Positions 1 to 10,878 of a stretch of DNA of 64,000 nt are shown piece after piece. Below the pieces are notes generated by a model, which saw only the letters and a program-made list of their open reading frames with translations, did no database searches and had not been told where the DNA came from. Source of the stretch: Bisporella sp. PMI_857 (taxonomy: Eukaryota > Ascomycota > Leotiomycetes > Helotiales > Helotiaceae); contig JAJSPD010000011.1 of NCBI GenBank assembly GCA_021307315.1, positions 620,001-684,000 on the forward strand. Direction: 5' to 3'. The position numbers and the translations under genes were made by a program. Position 1 is the first letter of the stretch. Each line of letters begins with the position of its first letter.

Positions 1-254
1 GTGCATAGCAAATGCGGGTATAGAATAAAGTCCTTGCTATCTAGACTCTTAATATACTCTAGGATAGAGTCAGAGATATGTCTTTACCAGCTTGTCCGAT
101 CATAGAATTGTCTCATCCGTATAGCTGCTAGTAGCCACTTTTTCTTCAGACATCCGCTGCAATATCCGGCGCAGGCAACAGCGTGGCGGAAAGTGACTAG
201 TTCGCACTGGAAAGGCATATCGAGATTATTAATATGATCTTAGCAGTAGGCTTC

Positions 255-2440
255 CTAATCTGTCTTGCTAGTTATCCACCTACTATACCGGAAGCAAAAT
301 TCGGCGAAGCCAGATTGCTTCTCATAGTAGTCTTTGGGGCACCGGTACACATGCTTCCACCTCTCTTTCACGACGGTGCTGACGCGCTCTGTTAGTAGAA
401 GTAGCACTAATAAGGGGGGACTATCCTTACTCTTCAATCTCCTGGCCGCAGGTCGGTACTGGACAGCGACCTCCTATAAGCCGTAACGCTTCCTGGTACG
501 CAACACGGGAATCGTTTGTGCGGAGCGCAATAAGGTCTTGGAGGGCGGAGATACCTTCTGGACTCCGTAGCGGGACGGCGATCGGTAAAGTACGGGCGAG
601 GCGATCGCGCTCAGGAACCATGCGGCGGAAAACACGGCCAAAGTAACTGCGGTGCTACCCGCCCTAGTCGTCCACTTCACATTAGGTAGTGTATACTTGC
701 CGTTGCGTCCTGAAGTAGTTCGCCAACTCTTCGTTAATAAGCTTTTGACGCTGATTATAAACATAGCGCCGTTAAGCCTTGAGCTCTTAGCACCCCTTTT
801 CCGTGATAGCAGTCGTAATCTGCGCGGAGAAGTTGTCAATCTGCTCGCCAAGATCGATAAAGTCCCGACTCTACCTCAGCTTATCCAGGCACTTTCCTGG
901 AAGCGAGTGCTGGAGATCCGGATTTCTCTTTATAGGCGCAGAGCGGAAGTCTTCTGTGAGATCCCGCCGCGGCTCTAGGCCAAAGAAGACTGCGACACCG
1001 TCCACATTACTCATGTTATCCAAGTAATAGCCGACAAAAGTCTTTGAGTTCCTATACGCGGCGAACTTCATGACCTGCCCTAGTGAATAGCCGCCGTCTG
1101 TTGCCAATTAGCCTGCTGCACCATAACTTGTTCGAAGTAAGTACCCTTTACCGTCTACCTTGATAAGCGCTTCGCAACGGGTAGCATAAAGCCCCATCCC
1201 TCCTATAAAACCGGCCCTTTTTGCCCAGTCTGAACACTAGTGGCCCCACGCCGTCTCGTTTTTGGTCTTCTCGGTCGGTCCATCTGCAGACATCTCCGGA
1301 AAGACTGGATCGTCCGATACCTCGTCCTCCCAATCCATAATCCGGTACTTTTTACCCGGCAGCGGTCTGGCAGCGAGGACGTCCTCAATAGTGCTATAGT
1401 CCCTGAACGCGCCGGCCGAGATAATAATAGCGAGTAGAAACAAGAGGCCGTTGGTAGAAAGAGGAGGCGCGGGCTTCAACCTCTCATATAATGGATGTTT
1501 TGGTCTATAAATAAACTGTTAATAACCCACCCGAGGTTTGGAGTGAATACTTTTGGACTTACTTTTTCGGGGTGTCTTGCATTCCTTTAGTAAATTCCCT
1601 TTTGGAACTTATTTTAATCTCCGGCTCTCCATCTTTCCATGCAACCATGCAAACGAGATCCTGTTGTTAGTGATGATCGTCAGCACGAAAATCGGGGTTT
1701 CATTTCCGCCTCAGACTTAATATCTCACCTTGAACGTCGCCTTGCATATTTCCTATAACCTTGCAGAAGTATAACAATGCATCTTTAACAGGGCACTCAA
1801 ATCCACACGGCACCTTTCGTGGACGTAGTTGTAGTAGTCATATTGCTATAAAAGCTCTTTTATATCGACGTAGTTCTCTATTATCAGGAACATGGGCGCC
1901 TTTTCCTCTATCGACAAGAGAATCGTATATCTCAACATATCTTTAATATACTTTCTTTCTCGTTAGTAAATGCATCACATATTAATTCTTTAGAAAAGGT
2001 TAGCCCGCAGGCGCACTTACAGGAGCCACTTAGTCATGGACTTCTAGAGAAATAGTAAAGTTTGTCTTTCGCTACCATATCGATATGAGTTTTCACATCT
2101 TGTTCCGTACTGTTTTAACAGTTGCTCTTCCCGTCTCTTTATCTAGTCTGCCGGGGGTTAAGCGTTCGACAGCTTCAGTAATATACTTTATGTCTTCCAT
2201 ATTGCGTAAGTCCGATCTTAGATATTTCTTTTCATATCTAAGATGTGTTAATGCTTGCTATTCTAGACTTGACTTTGTGATATTAGCAACGTACGCTTCC
2301 CAAAAATCCCATATCGCGTCGTACCGTGGCTGGCTAGTCTTTTCATTTAGTTTTCTATGAACGGGATTGCTATCGATCCCAGACCTGTCCTCGGAGAGCC
2401 TATCCCTTAAGGCTGCCTCTATCTGCTCGCCTGGATTCAG
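255..2440 (-). pseudogene. Degenerate DUF3435 (Starship captain-like) tyrosine recombinase
   Basis: Several minus-strand stretches in order read as one fungal DUF3435 protein. The N-terminal part (about 2440-2041) has RYDAIWDFWEAYV and TGRATVKTVRNK. The central part (1479-1237) has NGLLFLLAIIISAGAFRDY and PVFPEMSADGPTE. The C-terminal catalytic-like part (1107-871) has NSKTFVGYYLDNMSNVDG followed by DLTEDFRSAP and a SLP motif. A distal part (621-427) ends near a CPVPTC pair. The blocks at 1479, 1107 and 621 share one reading frame and are split by TAG/TAA codons (for example at 1237-1239 and 871-873). The N-terminal block is in another frame, from an indel or a lost intron. This family carries the tyrosine recombinases that mobilise Starship elements. 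The copy is certainly inactive. Family assignment is from motif recognition only. Confidence 0.75.
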
Positions 2441-2598
2441 TCCTCTCCAACATCCTTTTGCCTGTTCAGTGCTTATGGCTTGCAGAACTGTACATGTGCG
2501 GATGTGGATATCTGGAGTGGAGACGAGAAAAGAAGGTCTTCCTGGAGAAATGGGAGAGGGATTGGAGAGAGGAGAGAAGGGGGAGGGAATATGAGTAA

Positions 2599-2787
2599 GG
2601 AGATATATGGGAGATATGTGGGAGATGTGTGAGGAGATGTGTAAGGAGATGTGTGAGGAGATGTGTGAGAAGGTGTGTGAAAAGATGGGTGAAAAGATAT
2701 GTGAGAAGATAGGTAAGACCGTAAGAAGATGGGTAAGAAGATGGAGTGAGAGGATGGGTGAGAAGATGGGTGAGAAGAGAGGTGAAG
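2599..2787. repeat. Degenerate purine-rich GATGTGTGAGGA-type tandem repeat
   Basis: About 190 bp of short units (GAGATGTGTGAG, GAAGATGGGTGA and variants) with almost all purines plus T on the plus strand. It separates the recombinase pseudogene from the first solo LTR. The long minus-strand reading frame across it (Ser/His/Pro-rich) is a by-product of the repeat. Confidence 0.8.
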
Positions 2788-2800
2788 ACAAGAGGGAACC

Positions 2801-3031
2801 TGTTGGTATAAAGTCATGTGAACGTTCCATGACGCACAGGCCACCACCTAAATGTATTTAAGTTCTCGCTCGTAGGACGTAACTTAGAACAATCAAGAAC
2901 AAGTCAACCACCTACAACGAGCATATATAGCACTGCGCTGAGATCGCGGTGCTACGTGCCCCGTGGGTAACCGACTTAAGCTATTGCAAGTCATCAATAC
3001 GAAGAAGGTATCACAGAGAGTGATACCAACA
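2801..3031 (+). mobile_element. Solo LTR, family 1 (231 bp), no target duplication
   Basis: Starts TGTTGGTATA and ends TGATACCAACA, so it has TG...CA ends and a short terminal inverted repeat. Near-identical copies are at 32194-32424 (minus), 35186-35417 and 40893-41114. The latter two have perfect 5-bp target duplications. Here the flanks (GAACC left, CTTAA right) do not match, and the right flank runs straight into the middle of an NLR gene, which suggests recombination between LTR copies. Confidence 0.85.
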
Positions 3032-4041
3032 CTTAATTTAGCCATGAAGCTTGTTTCTACGGACGGTATTTACGTAAATTGGCTTCGGTTATATGATCCA
3101 GATAAACCACGGAAAGATAGTTACTTCCAAAAGCAAATTGTATTACCTCAGATTGCGCTATATTATGCAGCCTCAGGTGGTTTAGTTAAATTAACTGGCC
3201 AATTGATTGAAAATGGTGCTAATCCGAACGCGCAAGGAGGACGCTATGGCAATGCTCTTCAAGCGGTATCAGCTAACGGCTACGACAAGATCGCTGAGCT
3301 GCTGTTGAGCAATGGTGCTAATCCGAACGCGCAAGGAGAAGACAATAGCAATGTTAAAAATTCATCACTTTATAGCCACAGAGGAACTGTCGAGTCGATG
3401 TTGCGCAACGGCCCTGGCCCTCATCCGCACCCGGGTGAAGGACATTATGGCAACGCCCTTGAACGGCATCAGCTAACGGCTACAATAAGATCGTCGAGCT
3501 GCTGTTGAGCAAAGGCGCTAATCCGAACGGACAATATGGTCATGCTCTTCAAAAAGCGTCAGCTGGGGGCTATGATAAGATCGTCGAGCTGTTGTTAAGC
3601 AAAGGTGCTAATTCCAACGCGCAAGGAGGATATTATGGCAATGCTCTTCAAGCAGCATCATATTATGGCCACGATAAGATCACCGAGCTGCTGTTGACCA
3701 ATAGTGCTAATCCAAACGCGCAAGGAGGACGCTATGGCAATGCTCTTCAAGCAGCATCATATTATGGCCACGATAAGATCATCGAGCTGCTGTTGACCAA
3801 TAGTGCTAATCCGAACGCGCAAGGAGGATGCCATGGCAATTCTCTCCAGGCAGCGTCAGCTAGAGGCTATAATAAAATAGTTGAGCTGCTGTTGAGCAAT
3901 GGCGCTAATCCGAACGCGCAAGGAGGATACCATGATAATGCCCTTTAAGCGGCATCATTTTGTTGCCACGACAAGATCGTCGAGCTGCTGTTGAGCAATG
4001 GTGCTAATCCAGAAGTGCATAAGCCTATAAAAAGAGCTTGA
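3032..4041 (+). pseudogene. 5'-truncated ankyrin end of a PNP-NACHT-ankyrin-type NLR
   Basis: The reading frame emerging from the LTR gives a linker (NWLRLYDPDKP...) matching the one just before the ankyrin repeats of the 56.1-61.6 kb gene. It is followed by about eight 33-residue ankyrin repeats of the form GxYGNALQAASxxGxDKIxELLLxxGANPNAQG. The N-domain and NACHT are absent: the gene starts at the edge of a solo LTR. The frame slips near 3470-3505. The last repeats are cut by a TAA at 3946-3948 where sister repeats have a Gln codon (NALQAAS). The frame then continues to a natural stop at 4039-4041. It is a dead NLR fragment whose missing 5' half was probably lost by LTR-LTR recombination (inference). 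Confidence 0.85.
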
Positions 4042-4098
4042 TATTACCTCCATAGCACCGTACTTTATCAGGTTGGCAGGTTAGTTGGACCTGCACAA

Positions 4099-4359
4099 TG
4101 TAACAACCGGTATGCCCAAGGTGCGACACGGAGGTCATGGCACGGGATCGGGAGGCTGACGATCAGGGTATGAGGGGTTTCAGAGCCGATACGGAGGAGA
4201 GTCGGAGTCGCCTATATAAAGGGCCTGCTCCTACTCTCTACAGTTGTTCCTCATGTTTTTGTATCCTTCGTAGGTAGACCTATAAGGCAATCACTATCAG
4301 CCTATTGTACGCACTCCCATATGCCTCTATTCTAGCCCGTGATTCCTTGCGTCGCTACA
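4099..4359 (+). mobile_element. Solo LTR, family 4 (261 bp)
   Basis: Starts TGTAACAACC and ends CGCTACA, with CACAA/CACAG flanks (4 of 5 identical). It contains a TATATAAA box in a GAGTCGCC context. Copies are at 15882-16119 and, inverted, at 36086-36344. Confidence 0.75.
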
Positions 4360-4518
4360 CACAGACCACATTTAGCCCTTTAATTTTTTCTAAATTTCTT
4401 GGCAGGTCCAACTGAGGTATTCTGTAAATGTTTACTATTTGTTTTCAATATATTTGCAAAAAGATTCAGATACAAAAAAGATATGAAATTCGTAAAATTA
4501 ATAAAAATTATAACTTAT

Positions 4519-4784
4519 TGTAACAACTCAAGCTGAACAGGGATCTCGATCCGTAGATCTAGGTAGAAGGACTCAAAGGTGTGAACAACTATCAATTGTT
4601 ATAACTAAGAGAACAAGCTACAGGCAAAAGAAGGGAACGAGAGCAGTGCTTTATATAAAGGAAGCTGGCCAAGGGCCAGTGTAAGCGAGCCCTGTAGTGT
4701 CGGTCGCCAAGCTCTGGGATGCCGAGCCTGGTAGCAGGGGCCAAGCTCGAGATAGGGCCAAGGCCGTGACACAGGGCCGTGACA
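4519..4784 (+). mobile_element. Solo LTR, family 3 (266 bp), TSD CTTAT
   Basis: Starts TGTAACAACTCAAGC and ends GGGCCGTGACA. It is flanked by CTTAT at 4514-4518 and 4785-4789, a perfect 5-bp duplication. This is the commonest LTR in the window (eight copies). It carries a TATA box (CTTTATATA) and a conserved CAAGCTACAG segment. Confidence 0.9.
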
Positions 4785-4831
4785 CTTATATGCTAAAAAC
4801 GCAAACGACAGTGAAGACCAATGCGCAACAG

Positions 4832-5051
4832 TGTCACAGCCCTGGCCTCTTTTCGGTGGAGCTTGGCACCGGACACCACAAAGCTTGCTTATACTGGCCT
4901 CCAGCCAGTTCTTGTATATAGAGCGCTGCTTTCCTTCCCTTCTTCTGTCCATAGCTTGTTCTCTTAGTTATAACAATTAATAGTTGTTCACACCTCTGAG
5001 CCTTCTACCTGATCTACGGATCGAGATCCCTATTCAGCTTGAGTTGTTACA
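4832..5051 (-). mobile_element. Solo LTR, family 3, inverted partner
   Basis: Inverse copy of the preceding LTR, starting TGTCACAG and ending GAGTTGTTACA, only 47 bp away. No matching 5-bp flanks were found. The pair forms an inverted repeat with arms of roughly 220 bp. Confidence 0.8.
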
Positions 5052-5520
5052 GTCCATGACAGGCCTTGCTGAGCTTGAAATTGAAATCATGCACATCTAC
5101 AGCTCGTCCCGTACATTTTCTGTTGTTATACTTAGCACTTTCTGATTTTGGCAAGTGGTTATAAACTTTGCTGTGAGAAGTCGGACGGCTTTTGTCTGCT
5201 GAGCGTTCCTCAACGGGATTTAACGTATGAACTATTAACTCATCTTGACAGTTCTTCCCGGGCTGATAGTGTGGCGAAGCTTATAGGGCGCCACTGGCTT
5301 TTAAGACCGCTCAAATTGAGATCCTATTGGACAGTACTCCCTGGATTGGCTTTGAGCTGAAACTTTAAGCGACGAGGCTTGGCCTCTTTTCAGCCCCCCA
5401 TCAGAGTTCGGCCAGTAACTCAAAACACAACATCCAAATAGCTTTCAGCTGCATGTGAGCTATCGGATAAAATTATTGGATATCCCTTTCTTGTAAGATG
5501 AGGGATGCGTATAAATATTC
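5052..5520. other. Gene-free spacer
   Basis: No coding or repeat signal recognised. A TATA-like ATAAATATTC lies just before the start codon at 5521 and could belong to the next gene's promoter. Confidence 0.4.
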
Positions 5521-6060
5521 ATGGCAACCCCTCAGAAAACGAGTTTCACCCGCAAGCCCCATCACCCAAACCTCCTTCCCCGCATCAATACAAAAGTCGC
5601 CACTATGAATTTTCTCAAGCAAGCAAATGCAACCATTAAATCCGCCAAAGAGCTAGAGAAAAATCTTGCCTCAGTCGGTATAACGAAGACGAAGTTCATG
5701 GGAAAGAAGGAAGAGCCGGTCCCATCTACCGTCCCTGCCGGAACTACCGAAGTGCCCACTCACAGTAAGTGAACTTCCTCTCTAGTTCAAGCTAGACTGA
5801 CTTAATATGTAGTTCGTCAATCTTATGAAACACGGAAGCCGGAATTTGAAGCACAGTTGGCAGCTTTGAAAGAACTCGCGTGGGCCGCCGCACTTGACGC
5901 TGCCGCTAAGAACGCCCATGCTGACCAGCAAGCTGCGAAAACTGCTTCTCCCGAGTGAGTCGTCTCAAAAATAGTGAGCGTTGCACCGCTAATACTTTCT
6001 AGCTATGTCCTCGATGCGCTTGTGAGACTCCAGGAATATGTCAATAAATTTGAGAAGTGA
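5521..6060 (+). CDS. Small three-exon hypothetical protein (147 aa)
   Basis: Exons 5521-5764, 5813-5954 and 6003-6060 join in frame to 148 codons including TGA. Both introns (48 nt each) have GT-AG ends: donor GTAAGT with a CTGAC branch site and TAG acceptor, then donor GTGAGT with CTAATAC before TAG. The protein starts MATPQKTSFTRKPHHPN, has a Lys-rich, coiled-coil-prone middle (NFLKQANATIKSAKELEKN), an Ala-rich helix (AWAAALDAAAKNAHADQQA) and ends LVRLQEYVNKFEK. There is no signal peptide, membrane segment or domain I recognise. A second in-frame ATG at 5605 is a possible alternative start. The maintained frame across two introns argues for a real gene. Function unknown. Confidence 0.7.
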
Positions 6061-6264
6061 AATAGAAGTAGGAGTCTAGTGGAAGCTATACAAACGTTAA
6101 ATGTAAACATGCAATTGGCATACTATCCTCTGCAGCGAGCCCCAACAAGATATTTCCTTAGATTAGAAGCCTTACATTCACTATAATGGCATTAAATATC
6201 TACTCACATTAGACCCTGTCAGCAACGCAGGTCTCCCTTACTCCCTCGCAACTTTCAGGAACAC

Positions 6265-6514
6265 TGTAACAACTCAAGCTGAACAGGGATCTCGATCCGT
6301 AGATCTAGGTAGAAGGACTCAGAGGTATGAACAACTATCAATTGTTATAACTAAGAGAACAAGCTACAGGCAGAAGAAGGAAAGGAGAGTAGTGCTTTAT
6401 ATACAGGACACTGGCCGGGGGCCAGTGTAAGCGAGCCCTGTAGGGTCAGTCGCCAAGCCCTGGAATGCCGAGCCCCACAGGGGCCAAGCTCGAGATAGGG
6501 CCAGGGCCGTGACA
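6265..6514 (+). mobile_element. Solo LTR, family 3 (250 bp)
   Basis: TGTAACAACTC start and GGCCGTGACA end. Flanks AACAC and GCGGA do not match, so the insertion is rearranged or old. Confidence 0.85.
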
Positions 6515-7021
6515 GCGGACATTTTTGTTTTGATGCTGAAGCCCTTGAAACTAGGATAGAGTGTGAATCGTGTAAAAACATGAGAGTTGGTGGTTCCACT
6601 TTAATGGAGGAGAAGGCCATAAAGTATGTTCTAAAATTAGAAATACATTTGGTTGGTGTTGGAATGCATGTACATAGCTTCACGCGTTCCATATCGCAAG
6701 GATTGTGGGCCCTCTACCATCTATATAACTACCTGGCAATAGGCCGTAGCTTAGAAGAATCAACGAATATCATAACCATACCAGCAAGAGCGTAGTCACA
6801 GCTACTACGCCTTTTGCTACGTGGTAGGTATTCCGACAGTTGGCTCTTTCTGGTTAAAGTTCTGGTTGGTGGAGATCCGGAATTGCTTTTTGCTGTCTCT
6901 TGGAGTCGGGGGAAAGTTTTATAGCGAATAACGTGTACGAAGGGGAGGTCGGATAGTTATATTATTTTCTTCGACGTTGGTGGCACTAAGATGCTCCACC
7001 ATTATTTCCCTTCTACTGCAA
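6515..7021. other. Repeat debris
   Basis: No gene seen. It holds a 36-bp 5' fragment of a family 2 LTR (6657-6692, TGTTGGAATGCATGTA) and a family 7 repeat copy (about 6711-6842, minus). Confidence 0.6.
6711..6842 (-). repeat. Family 7 repeat (LTR-like) with internal palindrome
   Basis: On the minus strand it starts TGTCGGAATACC and contains the imperfect palindrome GCAAAAGGCGTAG/CTACGCTCTTGC. Related copies start at 20604 (inside the end of an NLR gene) and at 47381. Confidence 0.6.
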
Positions 7022-7690
7022 CTAGGAAAACTTAACCGCCTCTACACGTATGGGCTGAATGTTCTCCAGAGCGACCGAGACGACGCAAATGCTCTTGCTC
7101 GTCTCAGTTCTAAGAGCACATTTCCTTCCAGACATACATGAAGTGCCACCGCCAATATAGTGCGTTGCCAATATTTCGAAGTTTGCGGCGCTCGATGTAT
7201 AACATCGCCCCATAAAAATTCCAGTCTTGAGATGTCTAACACGCTGGCAAGTCCTGACTCCACCAATTTTCTTATCCTCGAAAGGTGCTGGAAGCCAAGG
7301 AAGGATTGTACTCGGCCATGTAACATCGTCATCGACCAGGACCATGATAAAAGTTTCGACGAAAGGGATAGCTTTGCAGACTTGGAGACGTTTGCTAGCA
7401 ACCAAGCCTTAGAAGACTCTGAGATTCCCCACATTTATTGATTTGCAAAGATTCTGGATAATATTGTATTGACGCTTCGTAGCGGCAAGTAAAATTTGGG
7501 ACGGATTACAAGCCAACATGCTTTGTATCGTTTGCCGAAGCTCTTTGACATCGGTGGAAATTGTTGGGAGGATAATCGTGACATCTTTGTTGGAATAAGA
7601 TGGGCTGTTCGGTATAGGTATTGATTTGCACAGCCAGTGAGCTCTACTGTGGGCAATGAGCCTCAAGTAGCGTACAGTACTATAATGATA
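7022..7690 (-). pseudogene. Fragment of a Cps1-like family 2 glycosyltransferase
   Basis: The minus strand reads RLIAHSRAHWLCKSIPIP, then SNKDVTIILPTI (start of a GT-A fold), then VLVDDDVTWPSTILPWLPA with the DDD metal/UDP-sugar motif, then PFEDKKIGGVRTCQRV and ATHYIGGGTSCMSGR. This is the order found in fungal Cps1/hyaluronan-synthase-like polysaccharide synthases. The two halves are in one frame, split by a TAA at 7409-7411. After the SGR motif the homology stops, so the TED/QxxRW half and the membrane segments are missing. A possible intron (GTAGAG...ATAG) precedes RLIAH on the coding strand. It is a truncated, inactive fragment. Confidence 0.7.
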
Positions 7691-8004
7691 TGTTAGCGGT
7701 CTCTACCCCGAAGCTTGGACCACACTCACAATAAGATGACAACCACCATTGCACCCAGTTGAGAGGCGTGAACTCCCTTATAGCATGTCATATCAGACCC
7801 GGAAAATCGTCTCCGTAACCGGTTGACCACATTATTGTTCAGCTGGCTCAATGCCCAGAGATGACTATAATTAAAAGTTCAGACGTCGCTCTTAATACAA
7901 TAGTAACGCATTCGACACCAAGACTTGTTTTTCAAGCGACTTGTCAACAAAATGACAGATATCATACTTTCGTTCCTACGCTTCCAGACGGGTAAGTTTT
8001 TGGC

Positions 8005-8062
8005 CTCCCCCTTGGGTTTCCCCTTGAGGTTCCCATTGAGTTTCCCCTTGAGTTTCCCCATT
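8005..8062. repeat. 15-bp tandem repeat (TTCCCCTTGAGTTTC type)
   Basis: Four imperfect copies of a C/T-rich unit (CCCTTGGGTTTC, CCCTTGAGGTTC, CCATTGAGTTTC, CCCTTGAGTTTC). Confidence 0.7.
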
Positions 8063-8354
8063 CTGCAGGAAAGATACATGCGACTTTATGTTCACCATAC
8101 ACTCATGACCAGTTCCTCTTGGCAATGAAGATGCGTGACCATTTTGTGCAAGAATATGAAAGGAAAAACATTTTGTCATCCTCCGTATGACCGCACGCAA
8201 AGCAAATTCCCCCCCTCGATGTTCGCCTATCTCCTATCCTACCGAGCAAACCCTTGTCTACCCAGTTCCTCAGCCATGACTGTGGCGTCAGGGGGTGCGG
8301 GGCCTAGGGGCATAAGCGGGGCAGGACCAGGGCCGTGACAGTGACGGTATATAC

Positions 8355-8515
8355 GTACTTTAGCATAAAACCTTCGATAACTTAAAAACTGTAATATATA
8401 GCAAGCTGATAGTCGGCTCGACAAAAAGCCTTAAATTAAGGCTATAAAATAGTGCAACATTTCAAGTAATTGTATTAGTAGTCTTACAATTATTAAAGAA
8501 AACAGCCAATTGTGC
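8355..8515. repeat. AT-rich dispersed repeat, copy 1
   Basis: Shares ACTGTAATATATAGCAAGCT, CAAGTAATTGTATTAGTAG and AACAGCCAATTGT with 15345-15515. Probably a transposon terminal or subterminal region. Confidence 0.6.
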
Positions 8516-8735
8516 CCGGTGAGATCGGCAGTCCTATTGTCGGCAGTGGCGGAATTTCTCCAGGTTGTAGTGACATTTTCCCGGCAGATACCCTTGCAAA
8601 GGCGGTGAGGCACAACTCAGGGCCTGCGCCTCCATACACTCTTTGAAGGATCCACCTCACAAAGCTTTCCAGCCCGCAATCTTCTCCAAGCTTTAACGAT
8701 CGCGCCTCCCGCTACGCCAACAATTGAAGCCAACC

Positions 8736-9794
8736 ATGACCACACCCGTGCTTCTCACAACTATTTTCAATCCAGGGCCACAATGTTTTACGGATTATTA
8801 TATGTACACGACACAAACAACATACACCTATTATGTCTTAGGCCCGCCATCAACTAGCCTCTGCCAGCTATCAGGCTGAGACTCAACGTCACAATACTTC
8901 TCCACGGGAATCTGTCCCAGCGGCTATAGCATTGCCTGTTCCTCGACCATCAACGCTGGGACAATAACGGAGACGCGAGCAACATGCTGCCCAACAATCT
9001 GGGCTTGCTAAGTTGGTGGTGATAGTGGGCTCCTCCCCCGACTCTCCACAATCTCATGCACGATTACTGCAGACAATGCAGTTACGACACGTATCAGGCC
9101 GATTACGTTTATTAACAGCGGCAGCACGACGATCTTCCCGGGCACAATTGATTACGGGTTGAATGCGTTGGGGGTCTCGATTCGGTACCAGAGTACGGAT
9201 ATTTCGCAAGCACAACCTCGAGCAAGGCTACGACCACGCCCACGCCCACGCTCAGTAACAGTGCGGGACAAACAAGCTCTAGTCAGTCTGTGTCAGGAAT
9301 CGGCTTACGTAAGTAGGCCAAGGAGCTAGGGCATACCTGCCACGTATATATTTACGGCTGAGAACTGTAGATAATCATCATCTGTAACACTCCTAATAAG
9401 CCTGAGTACAATCGCTGTGATACCTTCACTGATCCTCTCATCCATTCCCTGCCTAATACACCCTATTTCTGTCAATAGGTAATGACTCGGGGCCAAATCC
9501 GCCGCATTCGACCTCTCTATCGACGAAGGCAAAGGCAGGAATAGGTGCAGGAGTTGGGGTAGTCGCCTTGCTTGTACTTGCAATCGCAATCTTTTTTATT
9601 ACTCGACATCGAAAACGAAATGGTGCAGGTCTAGATGGAGCTAAGGGTAGAGAGCATTTTGAAAGTTATAAGCTGGTGGAGATTGGTAGTGGGGTGGGGT
9701 CGCCCGGTTCTGAATTGGGGGGGGGGGGGGGGGGTTGCCGTTGAGTGAGGTGCAGGGGACGCCGGTGGAGCAGTATGCGGTTCGGAGGGACTAA
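8736..9794 (+). pseudogene. Broken Cys-rich, Ser/Thr-stalked single-pass membrane protein
   Basis: ATG at 8736 opens an extracellular-type domain (GTGICPSGYS-like CPSGY and ATCCP motifs), then a Ser/Thr/Pro stalk, a transmembrane segment (about 9545-9602, GAGVGVVALLVLAIAIFF) and a basic cytosolic start (TRHRKRN). This architecture is common in fungal wall-sensor or GPI-like surface proteins. Damage includes a TGA after LCQLSG, a TAA in the Cys-rich part, a frame slip near 9206, a 184-bp transposable element at 9291-9474, and an 18-base G run (9717-9734) that throws the tail out of the frame leading to the TAA at 9792-9794. The 33.7-34.8 kb gene has the same layout. Confidence 0.65.
9291..9474 (+). 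mobile_element. 184-bp non-autonomous element (TGTCAGGAATCGG family)
   Basis: Begins TGTCAGGAATCGGCTTACG and ends CCCTATTTCTGTCA. Copies of identical length are at 44117-44300 (minus) and 62648-62831. Both ends match the ends of the larger transposase-bearing element at 29220-31808, so this is an internally deleted derivative. No matching flanks are seen here. It sits inside the membrane-protein pseudogene. Confidence 0.85.
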
Positions 9795-9962
9795 GTGCTA
9801 TGCCGTAGTTGCATGTCTAAGGAGTAGATGATTTGTAAGTAGGCATGGATCCAGGGTTTGAATTCCTTCCAATGGAGTTGTTCTTGTCCATTTTCCAGGC
9901 AGCCTTGCCTCGGAAGGATAGATAGGAGGAATGAAAGGATGACTAGGCATATCCACCAAATT

Positions 9963-10528
9963 TGCAATAGCCAGGATCCGTTCAAGACTTCGGATATGGA
10001 ATAAGCCTCCTTACGAGAGGGATTAAAGTTTCAGCAGCAGAGCTGCAACGGCGTACCCAGCTTATGGCCAGCCACAGGCTTGCAGCTACAGCAGCTACAG
10101 GCTTACAGCCACTACGAGAGCGTATAGCCTAGACTGTCACAGGCCTCAGCTACAGTGTCTTCTGGGCTGCAAACGGCATACCCCGCCTACGGCCAGCCAC
10201 AGGCTTGCAGTCACAGCGGTTACAGGCTTACAGCCACTATAAGGGCGTGTGACCTAGACTGTCGTGGGCTACAGCTGCCAGGGTACTTTCGGGGATGCTA
10301 AAGTCAAAAGCTTGTGACACTATAGGACCCTGTCGAGGGGCGAATGATACAAAAGAAAGCTAGAGCTCCCTGGAGGAGGGAAAGCTTGAGTCTTTCATAG
10401 ATTCATAGGCCTATATTTCATATCAATACAATACTATTACTTCTGCATTTGCCGGTCACATGTCTATACAACATACGTGTCCTTACCTGCTATATTGCAA
10501 TCCCTCCTGCTGCCCTCTGTTTGTTACA
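9963..10528 (+). mobile_element. Solo LTR, family 5 (566 bp)
   Basis: Begins TGCAATAGCCAGGATC and ends TTTGTTACA. It contains two copies of a CAGCCACAGGCTTGCAG-rich module. It aligns with 47707-48211, which has a 5-bp target duplication. Flanks here do not match. Confidence 0.7.
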
Positions 10529-10878
10529 TTAAGGCTTAACAGTAAAAATTTTTGTCACTTTATATTTGGATAATAGAGAGTATGAATAAGCCATTTTCTA
10601 GTAGTTTCTTATCGAAAATTGTTGGTATGGTCCTGAGTCAATGGGGGAGTGAATGGGGGAGTGAACAAAGGACTCAGTCACATGACCACCTGTAGCATAT
10701 AAGAGAACGCATTGTAGCAGTAGTAGCAATCATGAACTTTTACCACATTCTACTTACCAGCAACCACGTATCAAGTACGCGGCGTTGCTACAAGTGGAGT
10801 GGTACCTCAAAAATAGCTATAAGTAAGCAATATTCTAGTCCTTTGCATTAAGATCAATGGATAATGGTACTATTAAAG
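10529..10878. other. Spacer 3' of the minus-strand NLR
   Basis: No gene seen. Probably 3' untranslated and terminator DNA of the NLR that ends at 10879, plus old LTR flank. Confidence 0.4.

Larger units (their letters stand above)
7691..8735. other. Gene-poor stretch with short repeats
   Basis: Contains a 15-bp-period repeat (CCCTTGAGTTTCC type, about 8005-8062), a scrap of family 3 LTR 3' end (about 8310-8340, ending AGGGCCGTGACA), and an AT-rich segment (about 8355-8515) shared with 15345-15515. No gene recognised. Confidence 0.5.

Noticed and set aside
2258..2830. 190-codon Ser/His/Leu-rich minus-strand frame
   Set aside because: Only its last part (recombinase N-terminus) is meaningful; the rest reads through a purine-rich tandem repeat.
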